Assembly: GCA_903900335.1 (NCBI GenBank)
Contig: CAIUMP010000060.1
Coordinates: 150,411 to 214,410 of the forward strand
Length of the DNA: 64,000 nt
Direction of reading: 5' to 3'
Origin: an uncultured Ignavibacteriota bacterium
Lineage (GTDB): Bacteria; Bacteroidota; Ignavibacteria; Palsa-1295
Shown: in pieces, positions 56,781 through 64,000 of the stretch
Layout: every line of letters begins with the position of its first letter
Numbering within the stretch: position 1 is the stretch's first letter
Program-made: the position numbers and the translations under genes
The notes under the pieces: generated by a model
What the model was told of the DNA's origin: nothing
Seen by the model: only the letters and a program-made list of their open reading frames with translations
Database searches by the model: none

Positions 56781-57715
56781 TGGATTGAAGTGATTGTTGG
56801 AGCACTGACACGCAGTGCCGAAGGAAGTATTGAGACGGCGCATGGTGTCACACCCAGGAGCTCGCCGTCGAGCGCAACGGCGACGGGCGTGTCCGAGCCG
56901 ATGTGCAGTGATGGACCCTGAAATACATCGACGCTGGAGCAGTTGACGTGCATGCCCGAATAGATCTGGGAAAAGGTATGAACCTTGCGAGGAATAGAAG
57001 TTTGCTTAAAGCATATCGAGTCTAGCAGGCCATCATCGAGTTTCGCACTCGGTGCAAGTTGCATGCCTCCGCCAGTGAAGCGCCCATTGGCAATGGTAAT
57101 GCCGAAGTAATTACCTTCGTACATCCGCCCATCAATACCTATCCGTAGCGCATGTCCCCGACGCTGTGGAAGTACGCTTAGAGCGGCCAGCCCGAAGCTA
57201 AGTGTGCCACCAAGCCGCTTGAGTGCTGGGACGGTTCTCCGAATGATCTCCGAGCCTACCCCGATCTCGCACTCGTTGATGAAGTAGCGTGTGGTTGGTT
57301 TCGCGGTGGATGTGCTCGCTTCGAATGAGACGACTGCTACATCTATCATACGCGTTCCGCCAGAGGCAATGACATCCAGTTGTTCATGGAGAGATCGAGG
57401 CAATCCGATCGCTTGTGCAAATCCGCAGCCCGTACCTGCGTTGACAACTCCAAGCGTCACAGCACGCCCTGACGAGACGATGCCGCTCATGACCTCATTG
57501 ATCGTCCCGTCACCACCGACGGCAACGATACAGTGTGCGCCAAGCTCCGCAGCACTACGCGCGGCGCTGTGCAGCATGCCGGATCCGTTTGAACGAACAA
57601 GCTCCACAGGCCCGAGACCGCGTGACTCTAGACCGCGAATGATGGGGCGTTCCAGTTTCCCGGCACTTCCTGCGCCAGCGACCGGATTCAACATGACATG
57701 GATACCTGCTTTCAT
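56777..57715 (-). CDS. Diacylglycerol/sphingosine kinase-like lipid kinase
   Basis: 312 residues of the DAGK catalytic-domain superfamily (YegS/BmrU/sphingosine-kinase type). NPVAGAGSAGK (10-20) and the nucleotide-binding GGDGTINEVMSG (67-78) are at the N-terminus; the C-terminal half has the beta-sandwich segment DDGLLDSICFK. The substrate is a lipid alcohol such as diacylglycerol or a sphingoid base; the family does not tell which. It is the first gene of the lipid operon. A promoter box lies 46 bases before its start. The plus-strand frame inside it is a shadow. Confidence 0.9.
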   Translation of the reverse strand: MKAGIHVMLNPVAGAGSAGKLERPIIRGLESRGLGPVELVRSNGSGMLHSAARSAAELGAHCIVAVGGDGTINEVMSGIVSSGRAVTLGVVNAGTGCGFAQAIGLPRSLHEQLDVIASGGTRMIDVAVVSFEASTSTAKPTTRYFINECEIGVGSEIIRRTVPALKRLGGTLSFGLAALSVLPQRRGHALRIGIDGRMYEGNYFGITIANGRFTGGGMQLAPSAKLDDGLLDSICFKQTSIPRKVHTFSQIYSGMHVNCSSVDVFQGPSLHIGSDTPVAVALDGELLGVTPCAVSILPSALRVSAPTITSIQ

Positions 57716-57760
57716 TTCGCCACTGTTTGTTCGTCACGAATAGCGTGCTGCTATCGAGGA

Positions 57761-57768
57761 CAAAAATA
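57761..57768 (-). promoter_or_regulatory. Candidate promoter box TATTTTTG of the lipid operon
   Basis: On the plus strand this reads CAAAAATA; on the minus strand it is TATTTTTG, an exact TAnnTTTG. It is 46 bases before the start of the lipid kinase gene, giving a leader of about 40 bases for the eight-gene operon. Confidence 0.6.
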
Positions 57769-58271
57769 GCGGATGGGGGCAGAGGAATTGTCATGGAAAT
57801 GTCATCTTTGCGAATGCTCTCACATTTGCACTGCAATGCAGAAGGGATGTATGATCGCTGTGCAAGGAGATCCGTTGTGACGACACCATGTGGAGTTCAC
57901 GAGGAGGGGCTAGGGTCTGAGAAGGAGATCGTCAACGTCTCCTCTACAACAACGACACTTGCAATCGTGTGAAGGTTAGGTAGAATGGTTTCTATCGGAC
58001 CGCACGATTCATCAACACAACGTTTGTGCACCTAGGAGCCAATCGCTTCAGGTCTTCATATTCCTCATTCTTCGGATCACATCCCGACTCAGCCACTCGT
58101 GCTTTTGACAGCAGCAGCGAACCCCGCTGTTCGTCTCACGACCTGGCGAATTTCGGATGAGCACTGGCATGGCGTGCAATTCACGCTGGCGCTCCTCTTC
58201 GACGCATGACACAGCACATAAGAGGCGTTTGGCGCCTTCTACCCAATCGGGATAGACTATCCCACCCTCAA
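57769..58271. other. Intergenic region without a convincing gene
   Basis: About 500 bases. A minus-strand frame (58048-58374) reads through it with two Cys pairs (CAVSC, RCCCQKHEW) but overlaps the DUF2892 gene and lacks a credible start, so I do not call it. A small dyad GGAGA with TCTCC (57924-57942) is the only local structure noticed. Confidence 0.5.
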
Positions 58272-58490
58272 TTAAATTCGCGTTTTCACGCCGCACGCAC
58301 GCACCGCACACCACCCACTCGCTGCCTCGAACAACGTGAAAGCGCCGGAGGCGACCAGCAGCAAGCCGAGCCAAACGGAAACCGTAAAACCGAATGCCGC
58401 ACCAATAAATAGGACCGAAGCGAGCACTCCCCTAACGATCCGCCCCTTCGTTTCAAGGTTCCGAGAAAAAAAGCTGTTCATATATGTCAT
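58272..58490 (-). CDS. DUF2892-type small membrane protein
   Basis: 72-residue inner-membrane protein; a second start at residue 4 is possible. After NLETKGRIVRGVLA two membrane helices follow (VLFIGAAFGFTVSVWLGLLL and ASGAFTLFEAASGW), then a Cys pair (CAVRAC) at the C-terminus. This is the YgaP-like transmembrane DUF2892 pattern, often fused to or beside rhodanese domains; none is seen here. The gene starts 6 bases after the carH stop and is presumably cotranscribed. Confidence 0.78.
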   Translation of the reverse strand: MTYMNSFFSRNLETKGRIVRGVLASVLFIGAAFGFTVSVWLGLLLVASGAFTLFEAASGWCAVRACGVKTRI

Positions 58491-58496
58491 CTGATT

Positions 58497-59480
58497 TTAT
58501 TTCTGTATTGGCTTGCGTAACCCGTCGAGGATGAGGTTAAGATCTGAGAGGCTGTGGGCTTGAAGACTCGTAACTTTATCTACCGTCTTCTGAAATGCTT
58601 CAAGTGCACGCCCACCAATGATGATCGCGGATTCGGGCGGCAAGTAATGTCGCAGCAGGAGCAGTTCCTGTTCAAGCGCAGGATCATCTTCCGGATAGAC
58701 CAAACTGAGCGCGACCGCCCGAGCGCTATTCTGAAGCGCGGCACCGGCGATCTCCGCAGCAGCCAGGCTCGCACCAAGATAGATCACACGCCATCCCAAA
58801 TTTGTCGCTGAGGCCCCGACAAGGAGTGCCCCCAATTCGTGCAGTTGTCCAGTCGGAGTTGCGACGATCAACACCGGTGAGATCTCCGACGTGGCAAACC
58901 CCCTTGCGGCGTGTGCAAGAAAAAGTCGAACAACCGACGTTGCAAAATGCTCGTGAGCCGAAGTGAGCGTTCCTTCACGCCAAAGCACTCCGATCTGTTG
59001 GGCGAGCGGCGCGATGACGAGCTGAAGCGTCCCCTGAAACCCGAGTTGAACAGAGGCTGCTTCGAACTGCTGCTCTAAAGCCGGTGCATCGAATTGTTGT
59101 ACGGATGAAAGGCAACGATCCAGGATCTGCTTTGCCGCGGCCATGGGCTTCTTGGTGCCCGTTCTTCTCTTGGGCAGCGCACCTGCGTTAGCATTCTCTC
59201 GCTCGCTACCATTTTGTACGGGTGTTACCTGATGTGCCTGCCACAACTTACGAAGTTCCTCTGCAGAGAGTGCCGCAACATTTCCGATCCGATAGCCAGC
59301 ACCGGTCAGTTCATTCAGCATTGTAAGCCGCTCGATCTGCTCGTCTGAATATAACCGTTGATGCGTGGATGTTCGTGTCGGCTCAATGGCACCATACCTC
59401 CGCTCCCAAACGCGAATGACATGGGTACTCAGGCCCGACCGCTGGGATGCTACTCCGATGTTGTGAAATGCTTGGCTCAT
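58497..59480 (-). CDS. carH: CarH-type MerR regulator with B12 photoreceptor domain
   Basis: 327 residues from the ATG at 59480 (a TTG at 59492 is also in frame). N-terminal MerR helix-turn-helix (1-75: IGVASQRSGLSTHVIRVWERRY), linker, then a cobalamin-binding domain of the methionine-synthase type (about 115-327). The CarH signature W-x9-E-H is present as W167 and E177-H178, and the lower axial His is H214 in GQLHELG, where the canonical first acidic residue is Gln. In characterised CarH proteins adenosylcobalamin makes a DNA-binding tetramer that light dissociates, so carotenoid genes are induced by light. The divergent carotenoid operon and 11-bp operator repeats support the assignment. 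Confidence 0.92.
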   Translation of the reverse strand: MSQAFHNIGVASQRSGLSTHVIRVWERRYGAIEPTRTSTHQRLYSDEQIERLTMLNELTGAGYRIGNVAALSAEELRKLWQAHQVTPVQNGSERENANAGALPKRRTGTKKPMAAAKQILDRCLSSVQQFDAPALEQQFEAASVQLGFQGTLQLVIAPLAQQIGVLWREGTLTSAHEHFATSVVRLFLAHAARGFATSEISPVLIVATPTGQLHELGALLVGASATNLGWRVIYLGASLAAAEIAGAALQNSARAVALSLVYPEDDPALEQELLLLRHYLPPESAIIIGGRALEAFQKTVDKVTSLQAHSLSDLNLILDGLRKPIQK

Positions 59481-59484
59481 ATAC

Positions 59485-59528
59485 CTGTACAATTCATAGA
59501 CAAAACATAGAACGTTTTTAGACGCTAC
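59485..59528 (+). promoter_or_regulatory. CarH operator: tandem 11-bp direct repeats
   Basis: Four consecutive 11-base units: CTGTACAATTC, ATAGACAAAAC, ATAGAACGTTT, TTAGACGCTAC. The last three share (A/T)TAGA at the same register; the first shares the TxxACAA core and contains TGTACA, like the CarH operator of Thermus, which is built from 11-bp direct repeats. The last unit overlaps the TACTTTTG promoter box at 59526. Confidence 0.7.
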
Positions 59529-59533
59529 TTTTG
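59526..59533 (+). promoter_or_regulatory. Candidate promoter box TACTTTTG facing the carotenoid operon
   Basis: Exact TAnnTTTG; its first three bases are the end of the fourth operator unit, so regulator binding should block it. The distance to the crtN-type start codon is 238 bases, a long leader. Confidence 0.6.
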
Positions 59534-59611
59534 TTCATGGTTCAAGACGCATAATTAAGGCCATCTAGATGAATTCGACAATATCGGCCGATGTGCGTTG
59601 GCGTTTTGTTA

Positions 59612-59633
59612 TTAGACAACACATAGACAGCCT
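59612..59633 (+). promoter_or_regulatory. Second CarH-type operator, two 11-bp units
   Basis: TTAGACAACAC followed directly by ATAGACAGCCT, in the same orientation and period as the first operator and 116 bases from its second unit. The 16 bases from 59612 match those from 59496 at 13 positions. It lies inside the leader of the carotenoid operon. Confidence 0.6.
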
Positions 59634-59770
59634 GTTTCGCTTCAACGAAAGCGAGTAATCAGACTTGTTTTCGCTGAGACTCCATTTGGAGGCTCACGGA
59701 GGCGAAGCCAGCAGTTCTGGCTCGGATACAGGCAGTTCATGGGCGGGACGGAAATTAGAATAGTATAGTC

Positions 59771-61342
59771 ATGACCAAAAAAGCGGTAATAATCGGAGCC
59801 GGTCCTGGTGGGCTGGCGTCAGCCATTCTTTTAGCTGCAAACGGGATGCGGGTTACCGTTCTCGAGCGACTGCCAATGGTCGGCGGAAGGACATCGAGCA
59901 TCGAGGCCGAGGGATTCAAGTTCGATCTTGGTCCGACGATCTTCATCTATCCAAGAGTTCTGGATGAGATCTTCCAAGCTGCGGGCACGAGCCTCTCTGC
60001 TGAAGTGGAACTCGCGCGACTCGATCCGCAGTACCGCATCATGTTTGGAGCAGGTGGGGCATTGAACTGCACTCCGAATGTCTCGGCAATGGAGCGAGAG
60101 ATCGCAGCCTTGTCACCTGAAGACGTGCCGGGCCTGCGACGATTCCTTGATGAGAATCGGACCAAGCTCGAGGTGATGAAGCCGTACCTCGAGAACCCGT
60201 TCTCTGGCCCGGGAGATATTCTCAAGATGGATTTGAGGAAGATGTTGCCGTTGCTGCATCCGACCCAATCCACGGAGAGCTATCTCCGACGATTTTTCAG
60301 TGACGAGCGCGTGCGGCTGGCATTCTGTTTTCAGTCGAAGTACCTTGGAATGTCACCGTTCCACTGCCCAAGCCTCTTCTCAATACTCGCGTTTCTGGAG
60401 TACGAGTATGGCGTATTTCACCCTATCGGCGGATGTTCGTCACTGACGGCAGCCTTGGCCAGGGTGGCCGAACGCCTCGGAGTGGAGATACGACTCAACG
60501 AGCCAGTAGAGGAGCTTCTGTTCGCTGGAAACCGTGCCATAGCGGCTCGAACAAATACGGCCACCTACCACGCGGACTCGATCATCATGAATGCTGATTT
60601 CGCACGTGCGATGGAACGCCTGGTGCCAGACAAGATGCGCAAGCGTTGGACAAATAAAAAGCTGTCGAAGAAGAAGTACTCATGCTCCACGTTCATGATG
60701 TATCTTGGGGTAGAGGGCACCTTCGATCTCCCGCATCACACATTTCACATCGCCGAAGATTTCAAACGAAATCTTGATGAAATCGAGCGGCAGCATATTC
60801 TGAGTGAGGATCCTAGTTTCTATGTACAGAATGCAACCGTAACCGACCCTTCGCTTGCACCGGCGGGGCACTCTACGATCTATGTACTTGCTCCAGTGAC
60901 CCACCAGCATCCAAACGTGGATTGGTCGAAAGAACGCAAGCGCTATCGAGATCTTATGTTGCGGCAGATCAAGAAAGCAGGATATGATGTCGACCCGTCT
61001 CGCATTCGATTCGAGCATGTCGTGACTCCCGATGACTGGGATTCGAAATACGAGATCTATCGCGGTGCAACCTTTAGCTTGGCGCATTCGCTTGACCAGA
61101 TGCTGCACTTGAGACCGCACAACCGATTCGAGGACGTCGATGGTGTTTACCTTGTCGGCGGCGGGACACATCCAGGCAGCGGATTGCCGGTCATTTTTGA
61201 AAGCGCAAGAATGAGCAGTAGATTGATACTTGAGGATCTTGGCATCAGCGAGTCTTCCTACGTTCCATCGACTTCGTCGGGAAGTCTTCGAGGCACAGAA
61301 GTACGTGCCGCACACAGAAGAGCATCTCAATTCCAGTCATGA
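59771..61342 (+). CDS. crtN: CrtI/CrtN-family carotenoid desaturase
   Basis: 523-residue FAD-dependent desaturase. N-terminal dinucleotide motif VIIGAGPGGLASAILLAANG, then LERLPMVGGRTSSIEAEGFKFDLGPT in parts, the CrtI family region. C-terminal LVGGGTHPGSGLPVIFESAR is the other signature. Its neighbours point to a linear C30-type or acyclic pathway: the order desaturase, aldehyde dehydrogenase, second CrtI-like oxidase is that of the diapolycopene dialdehyde/acid clusters. Phytoene (C40) cannot be excluded as substrate. The stop overlaps the next start by four bases. Regulation by the divergent CarH is likely. Confidence 0.88.
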   Translation: MTKKAVIIGAGPGGLASAILLAANGMRVTVLERLPMVGGRTSSIEAEGFKFDLGPTIFIYPRVLDEIFQAAGTSLSAEVELARLDPQYRIMFGAGGALNCTPNVSAMEREIAALSPEDVPGLRRFLDENRTKLEVMKPYLENPFSGPGDILKMDLRKMLPLLHPTQSTESYLRRFFSDERVRLAFCFQSKYLGMSPFHCPSLFSILAFLEYEYGVFHPIGGCSSLTAALARVAERLGVEIRLNEPVEELLFAGNRAIAARTNTATYHADSIIMNADFARAMERLVPDKMRKRWTNKKLSKKKYSCSTFMMYLGVEGTFDLPHHTFHIAEDFKRNLDEIERQHILSEDPSFYVQNATVTDPSLAPAGHSTIYVLAPVTHQHPNVDWSKERKRYRDLMLRQIKKAGYDVDPSRIRFEHVVTPDDWDSKYEIYRGATFSLAHSLDQMLHLRPHNRFEDVDGVYLVGGGTHPGSGLPVIFESARMSSRLILEDLGISESSYVPSTSSGSLRGTEVRAAHRRASQFQS

Positions 61343-62865
61343 CATCAGCTGAGAACCTGGCACCAGAAGCGGCATCCGAGCATGCACTTGGAACCGCCAG
61401 AGACGCGCAACAACGTTGGGCGCTGACTCCGCTGCGCGACCGGTTATCAAAGATCCGGACTCTCCGAGGTTTGATCGCGGAACACTGCTGGGAGTTAGCA
61501 GAAGCCTCTGCGACCGTTCGTCAGCGTCCCGCGCAGGAGATGCTCACTGCGGAGGTACTGCCATTGGCGGAGGCCTGTCGGTTTCTGGAACGGGAAGCTT
61601 GCGCGATTCTTGCCAAGCGCCGCGTGGGCCGGAGCGGATTGCCGATCTGGCTCGCCGGAATTCGGACGGAGGTTCTGCGTGATCCGCTTGGAGTGGTTCT
61701 CATCCTCGGCCCAGGCAACTACCCACTCTTACTGCCGGGAGTCCAGCTCATTCAAGCGTTGGTGGCCGGGAATGCCGTGTTGCTTAAGCCAGCCGCTGGT
61801 GGCGTTGAGGTCGCTCGTGTGCTTCTTGATCTACTCCTTCGTGCCGGCTTCGAACCTTCGCTCGTCACCTTGCTTCCTGAGACGACGGAAGCCGCACGAG
61901 CCGCAATAGAATCCGGCCCTGACAAAGTGATCTTCACTGGCAGCGCGGCCACTGGCGAAATCATTCTTTCGCAACTTGCACGCCATCTCACTCCCGCTAC
62001 AATGGAGCTTAGCGGTTGCGATGCCGTGATAGTTCGTGACGACGCTGACATTGTCCTTGCTGCAAAGTCTATCGCCTTTGGACTACGACTAAATAACGGT
62101 GCGACCTGTATGGCGCCGAAGCGTGTGTATGTCTCGCCATCACGAGTCGAGGCACTCAAGTCAAGACTGATCGAGGAACTTCAGTCTCGACGAGTTCAGA
62201 ACGAGGTAGGTGACATTTCGAGTCTTGTGGGCGCTTCTGTTACACGATCGCCACAGCAGGAGCATCTGTTTTCCCTTGTCATGGATGCGATATCGCAAGG
62301 GGCAACGATCATTCACGGAAGTCTGCAGGAAGAAGGCATCCCTACGCTTCCTCTCATACTTGCTGATGTCGCACCGTCTTCCAAGCTGCTTGGCGACGAC
62401 ATATTTCTGCCAGTTCTCGCGATCGTAACTGTCGCAACTGAAGACGAAGCGATCACACAAGTCAATGCCTGTTCCTTTGCTTTGAGTGCTGCCGTATTTT
62501 CTCGCGACGAACATGGTGCACAGGACGTCGCTTCTCGGATTCGCGCGGGAGTTGTGACCATCAATGATCTCATCATTCCTACCGCTGATGCTCGCCTTCC
62601 CTTTGGTGGACGCGGTAGAAGCGGTTTTGGCGTAACACGCGGACGCGAAGGCCTGCTAGAACTTACGACTCCCAAAGTGGTCACAGTTAGTCGAGCGAAG
62701 TTTCGTCCGGCGCTCGAAGTACCGCACCCGCACGATGCTGACATGTTCGAAGCCTATTTCGGGCTCTCGCACGGACGAGGAATAGGGCCTCGTTTTTCTG
62801 CGCTCTTGTCGCTTCTCAAGAACATCATGCGACGCGCAACCACACAGTCAACGGAGGTGAAATGA
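61339..62865 (+). CDS. Aldehyde dehydrogenase of the carotenoid operon (AldH/CrtNc-like)
   Basis: 508-residue NAD(P)-dependent aldehyde dehydrogenase. LGPGNYPLLLPGVQLIQALVAGN is the cofactor region, the general-base Glu is in ATMELSGCDAVI, and the catalytic Cys is in NNGATCMAPKRV. It would oxidise a terminal carotenoid aldehyde (such as diapolycopenal) to the acid, as AldH does in the staphyloxanthin and Methylomonas routes. The start ATG overlaps the desaturase stop (ATGA) and its stop overlaps the next gene, so all three are coupled. The C-terminal extension of about 40 residues (FGLSHGRGIGPRFS) is uncommon. Confidence 0.88.
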   Translation: MTSAENLAPEAASEHALGTARDAQQRWALTPLRDRLSKIRTLRGLIAEHCWELAEASATVRQRPAQEMLTAEVLPLAEACRFLEREACAILAKRRVGRSGLPIWLAGIRTEVLRDPLGVVLILGPGNYPLLLPGVQLIQALVAGNAVLLKPAAGGVEVARVLLDLLLRAGFEPSLVTLLPETTEAARAAIESGPDKVIFTGSAATGEIILSQLARHLTPATMELSGCDAVIVRDDADIVLAAKSIAFGLRLNNGATCMAPKRVYVSPSRVEALKSRLIEELQSRRVQNEVGDISSLVGASVTRSPQQEHLFSLVMDAISQGATIIHGSLQEEGIPTLPLILADVAPSSKLLGDDIFLPVLAIVTVATEDEAITQVNACSFALSAAVFSRDEHGAQDVASRIRAGVVTINDLIIPTADARLPFGGRGRSGFGVTRGREGLLELTTPKVVTVSRAKFRPALEVPHPHDADMFEAYFGLSHGRGIGPRFSALLSLLKNIMRRATTQSTEVK

Positions 62866-64000
62866 AGCCACAATTAGCAGAACGCATAGGTGTCATTGGC
62901 GGCGGTCTCGGTGGGCTTGCCGCAGCATGTACGCTGGCGGCACGAGGCTACCGCGTAGTGCTATTCGAGCGAAATTCCTGGCTCGGAGGAAAGGCAGCGG
63001 TGCTGGAGAGCTCGCTTCAATCTGGTGCTATGCCCGGTTTTCGATTTGATATGGGTCCGACCATCCTTACGGTCCCATCCGTTCTTCGCCGGATCTTTGA
63101 TGAGGCAGGCCGAAGAATGGAAGACTATCTCGAACTCGTCCGGCTCGACCCTCAATGGCGCTGTTTTTTCGACGATGGCTCTGTGCTTGACCTCCATCAA
63201 GAGACCAACTCGATGATGGCGACGCTTAATGCATTCGCCCCTGGCACAGAGTCTGGAAAACACTATCACGATTTTCTTGAATTGAGCCGGCGACTTCACG
63301 ACATATCCGAACGACATTTCTTCTACAAGCCTATCGGCGGATTGCGTGACATGTTCGACCCCAAAGCCTCCTTTGATCCCAAGATCCTTGGTGACGTGAT
63401 CGCGATGAGGATGGGAAGCACGGTTGCAAAGACGGTTCGGGATCTCACTCCCGACCCGCGCGTGGCTCAAATGCTCGATCATTTCACGCAATACGTTGGC
63501 TCCTCTCCGTATGGTTCTCCTGCGGTACTCTGCGGTATCGCGCATATGCAGACCTCGGAGGGGGTGTGGTATCCTGTCGGCGGGACGCGGGCCGTTCCGT
63601 TGGCATTGGAGAAGCTCGCGCGTGAATTAGGGGTCGAGATCCGGACGAATACAGGTATTGCTAAGATTCTTTCACGTGGTGGAAAAGTCACCGGCGTCCG
63701 CACTACCGGCAACGAAGAGATAGTGCTAACGGCTCTTGTCTCCAATAGTGATTCGGTTCTGACACATCGGAATCTGCTCGGCGGTTCGGTCGGAGACAAA
63801 TTTGAGAAACGACGTAAGTATGAGCCTGCGTGCTCGGGAGTCGTACTCTATTTGGGTTTAGATCGGGCGTATGAACATCTCGCGCACCACGATTTTGTCT
63901 TTAGCAAGGATCCCGAAGAAGAATTCGATTGGATATACAAAAAAGGTGAGCCTGCACCGGACCCCACGTGTTACATCGCGGCGACCACCCGTACGGAACC
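62862..64000 (+). CDS. CrtI-family carotenoid oxidase/desaturase, 5' part (CrtNb/CrtP-like)
   Basis: 379 residues are visible and the gene runs off the window. FAD motif GVIGGGLGGLAAACTLAARG, then FERNSWLGGKA, then FRFDMGPTILTVPSVLRRIF, all typical of CrtI-like enzymes. The sequence is closer to the oxygenase branch than to its neighbour at 59771, judging from PYGSPAVLCGIAHMQTSEGVWYPVGGT and VLYLGLDRAYEHLAHHDFVFS, but the C-terminus needed to settle this is missing. In the crtN-ald-crtNb order known from Methylomonas this gene makes the terminal aldehyde. Its start overlaps the dehydrogenase stop by four bases. Confidence 0.85.
   Translation, partial: MKPQLAERIGVIGGGLGGLAAACTLAARGYRVVLFERNSWLGGKAAVLESSLQSGAMPGFRFDMGPTILTVPSVLRRIFDEAGRRMEDYLELVRLDPQWRCFFDDGSVLDLHQETNSMMATLNAFAPGTESGKHYHDFLELSRRLHDISERHFFYKPIGGLRDMFDPKASFDPKILGDVIAMRMGSTVAKTVRDLTPDPRVAQMLDHFTQYVGSSPYGSPAVLCGIAHMQTSEGVWYPVGGTRAVPLALEKLARELGVEIRTNTGIAKILSRGGKVTGVRTTGNEEIVLTALVSNSDSVLTHRNLLGGSVGDKFEKRRKYEPACSGVVLYLGLDRAYEHLAHHDFVFSKDPEEEFDWIYKKGEPAPDPTCYIAATTRTE

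Noticed and set aside
57727..57972. 81-codon plus-strand frame upstream of the lipid operon
   Set aside because: Covers the candidate promoter of the operon, lacks a ribosome site and has no family features.
58048..58374. 108-codon minus-strand frame with Cys clusters
   Set aside because: Overlaps most of the DUF2892 gene in another frame, lacks a credible start, and shows no known domain.

Overview
Organism. The window reads as chromosome from a Gram-negative member of the Bacteroidota/Chlorobiota (FCB) group, probably on the Chlorobiota / Ignavibacteria / Kapabacteria side. The evidence is: a PorU-like gingipain sortase next to PorV (type IX secretion), a secreted Asp-box protein with a type IX C-terminal sorting domain, many lipoproteins and outer-membrane proteins, few strong Shine-Dalgarno sequences, and several intergenic TAnnTTTG boxes, the primary promoter element of Bacteroidota. 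No species can be named from the sequence alone. I see no phage, insertion sequence or CRISPR array; genes are dense and the window looks like ordinary chromosome with a few accessory modules.

Layout. 1-7862: 3' part of a class A penicillin-binding protein, then a minus-strand porU-porV-envelope protein operon. 8333-13228: NRAMP-like metal transporter, CTP synthase, a STAS / DUF6883 / DUF4926 group, a DJ-1/PfpI protein. 13240-19047: secF, secD, a DUF2461 protein and an S41 C-terminal processing protease. 19370-29641: potassium block with a sigma-54 response regulator, a candidate sigma-54 promoter with two dyads, a small barrel protein, a histidine kinase, a 27-residue membrane peptide, kdpF, kdpA, kdpB, kdpC, and a KdpD-USP-EIIA fusion without a kinase domain. 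29847-29919: tRNA-Pro. 30199-38547: a 2782-residue repetitive surface protein. 38599-49282: DUF952 protein, propionyl-CoA carboxylase beta chain, lipoprotein, mnmA, DUF3109 protein, lipoprotein, type IX cargo, SAM-II-type riboswitch with a truncated methionine synthase, two DUF4412 proteins. 49387-57715: eight-gene overlapping minus-strand operon that looks like an undescribed amino-lipid pathway plus its own ABC exporter. 58272-64000: a CarH-type B12 photoreceptor and a divergent carotenoid operon (crtN-type desaturase, aldehyde dehydrogenase, second CrtI-family oxidase, cut by the window edge).

How the parts fit. PorU and PorV would process and anchor the cargo encoded at 43.4-45.1 kb. The kdp block appears to replace the usual KdpD/KdpE pair with an NtrC-type activator, with the KdpD sensory half kept as a fusion to a PTS EIIA domain. 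Two genes depend on cobalamin by sequence (CarH and the methionine synthase half), and the propionyl-CoA carboxylase subunit feeds a pathway that is usually B12-dependent. The SAM-II element ties methionine synthesis to SAM, which the BtaA-like enzyme of the lipid operon would consume. The two strongest leads for something new are the lipid operon (49.4-57.7 kb) and the CarH operator: tandem 11-bp repeats that overlap the promoter facing the carotenoid genes.
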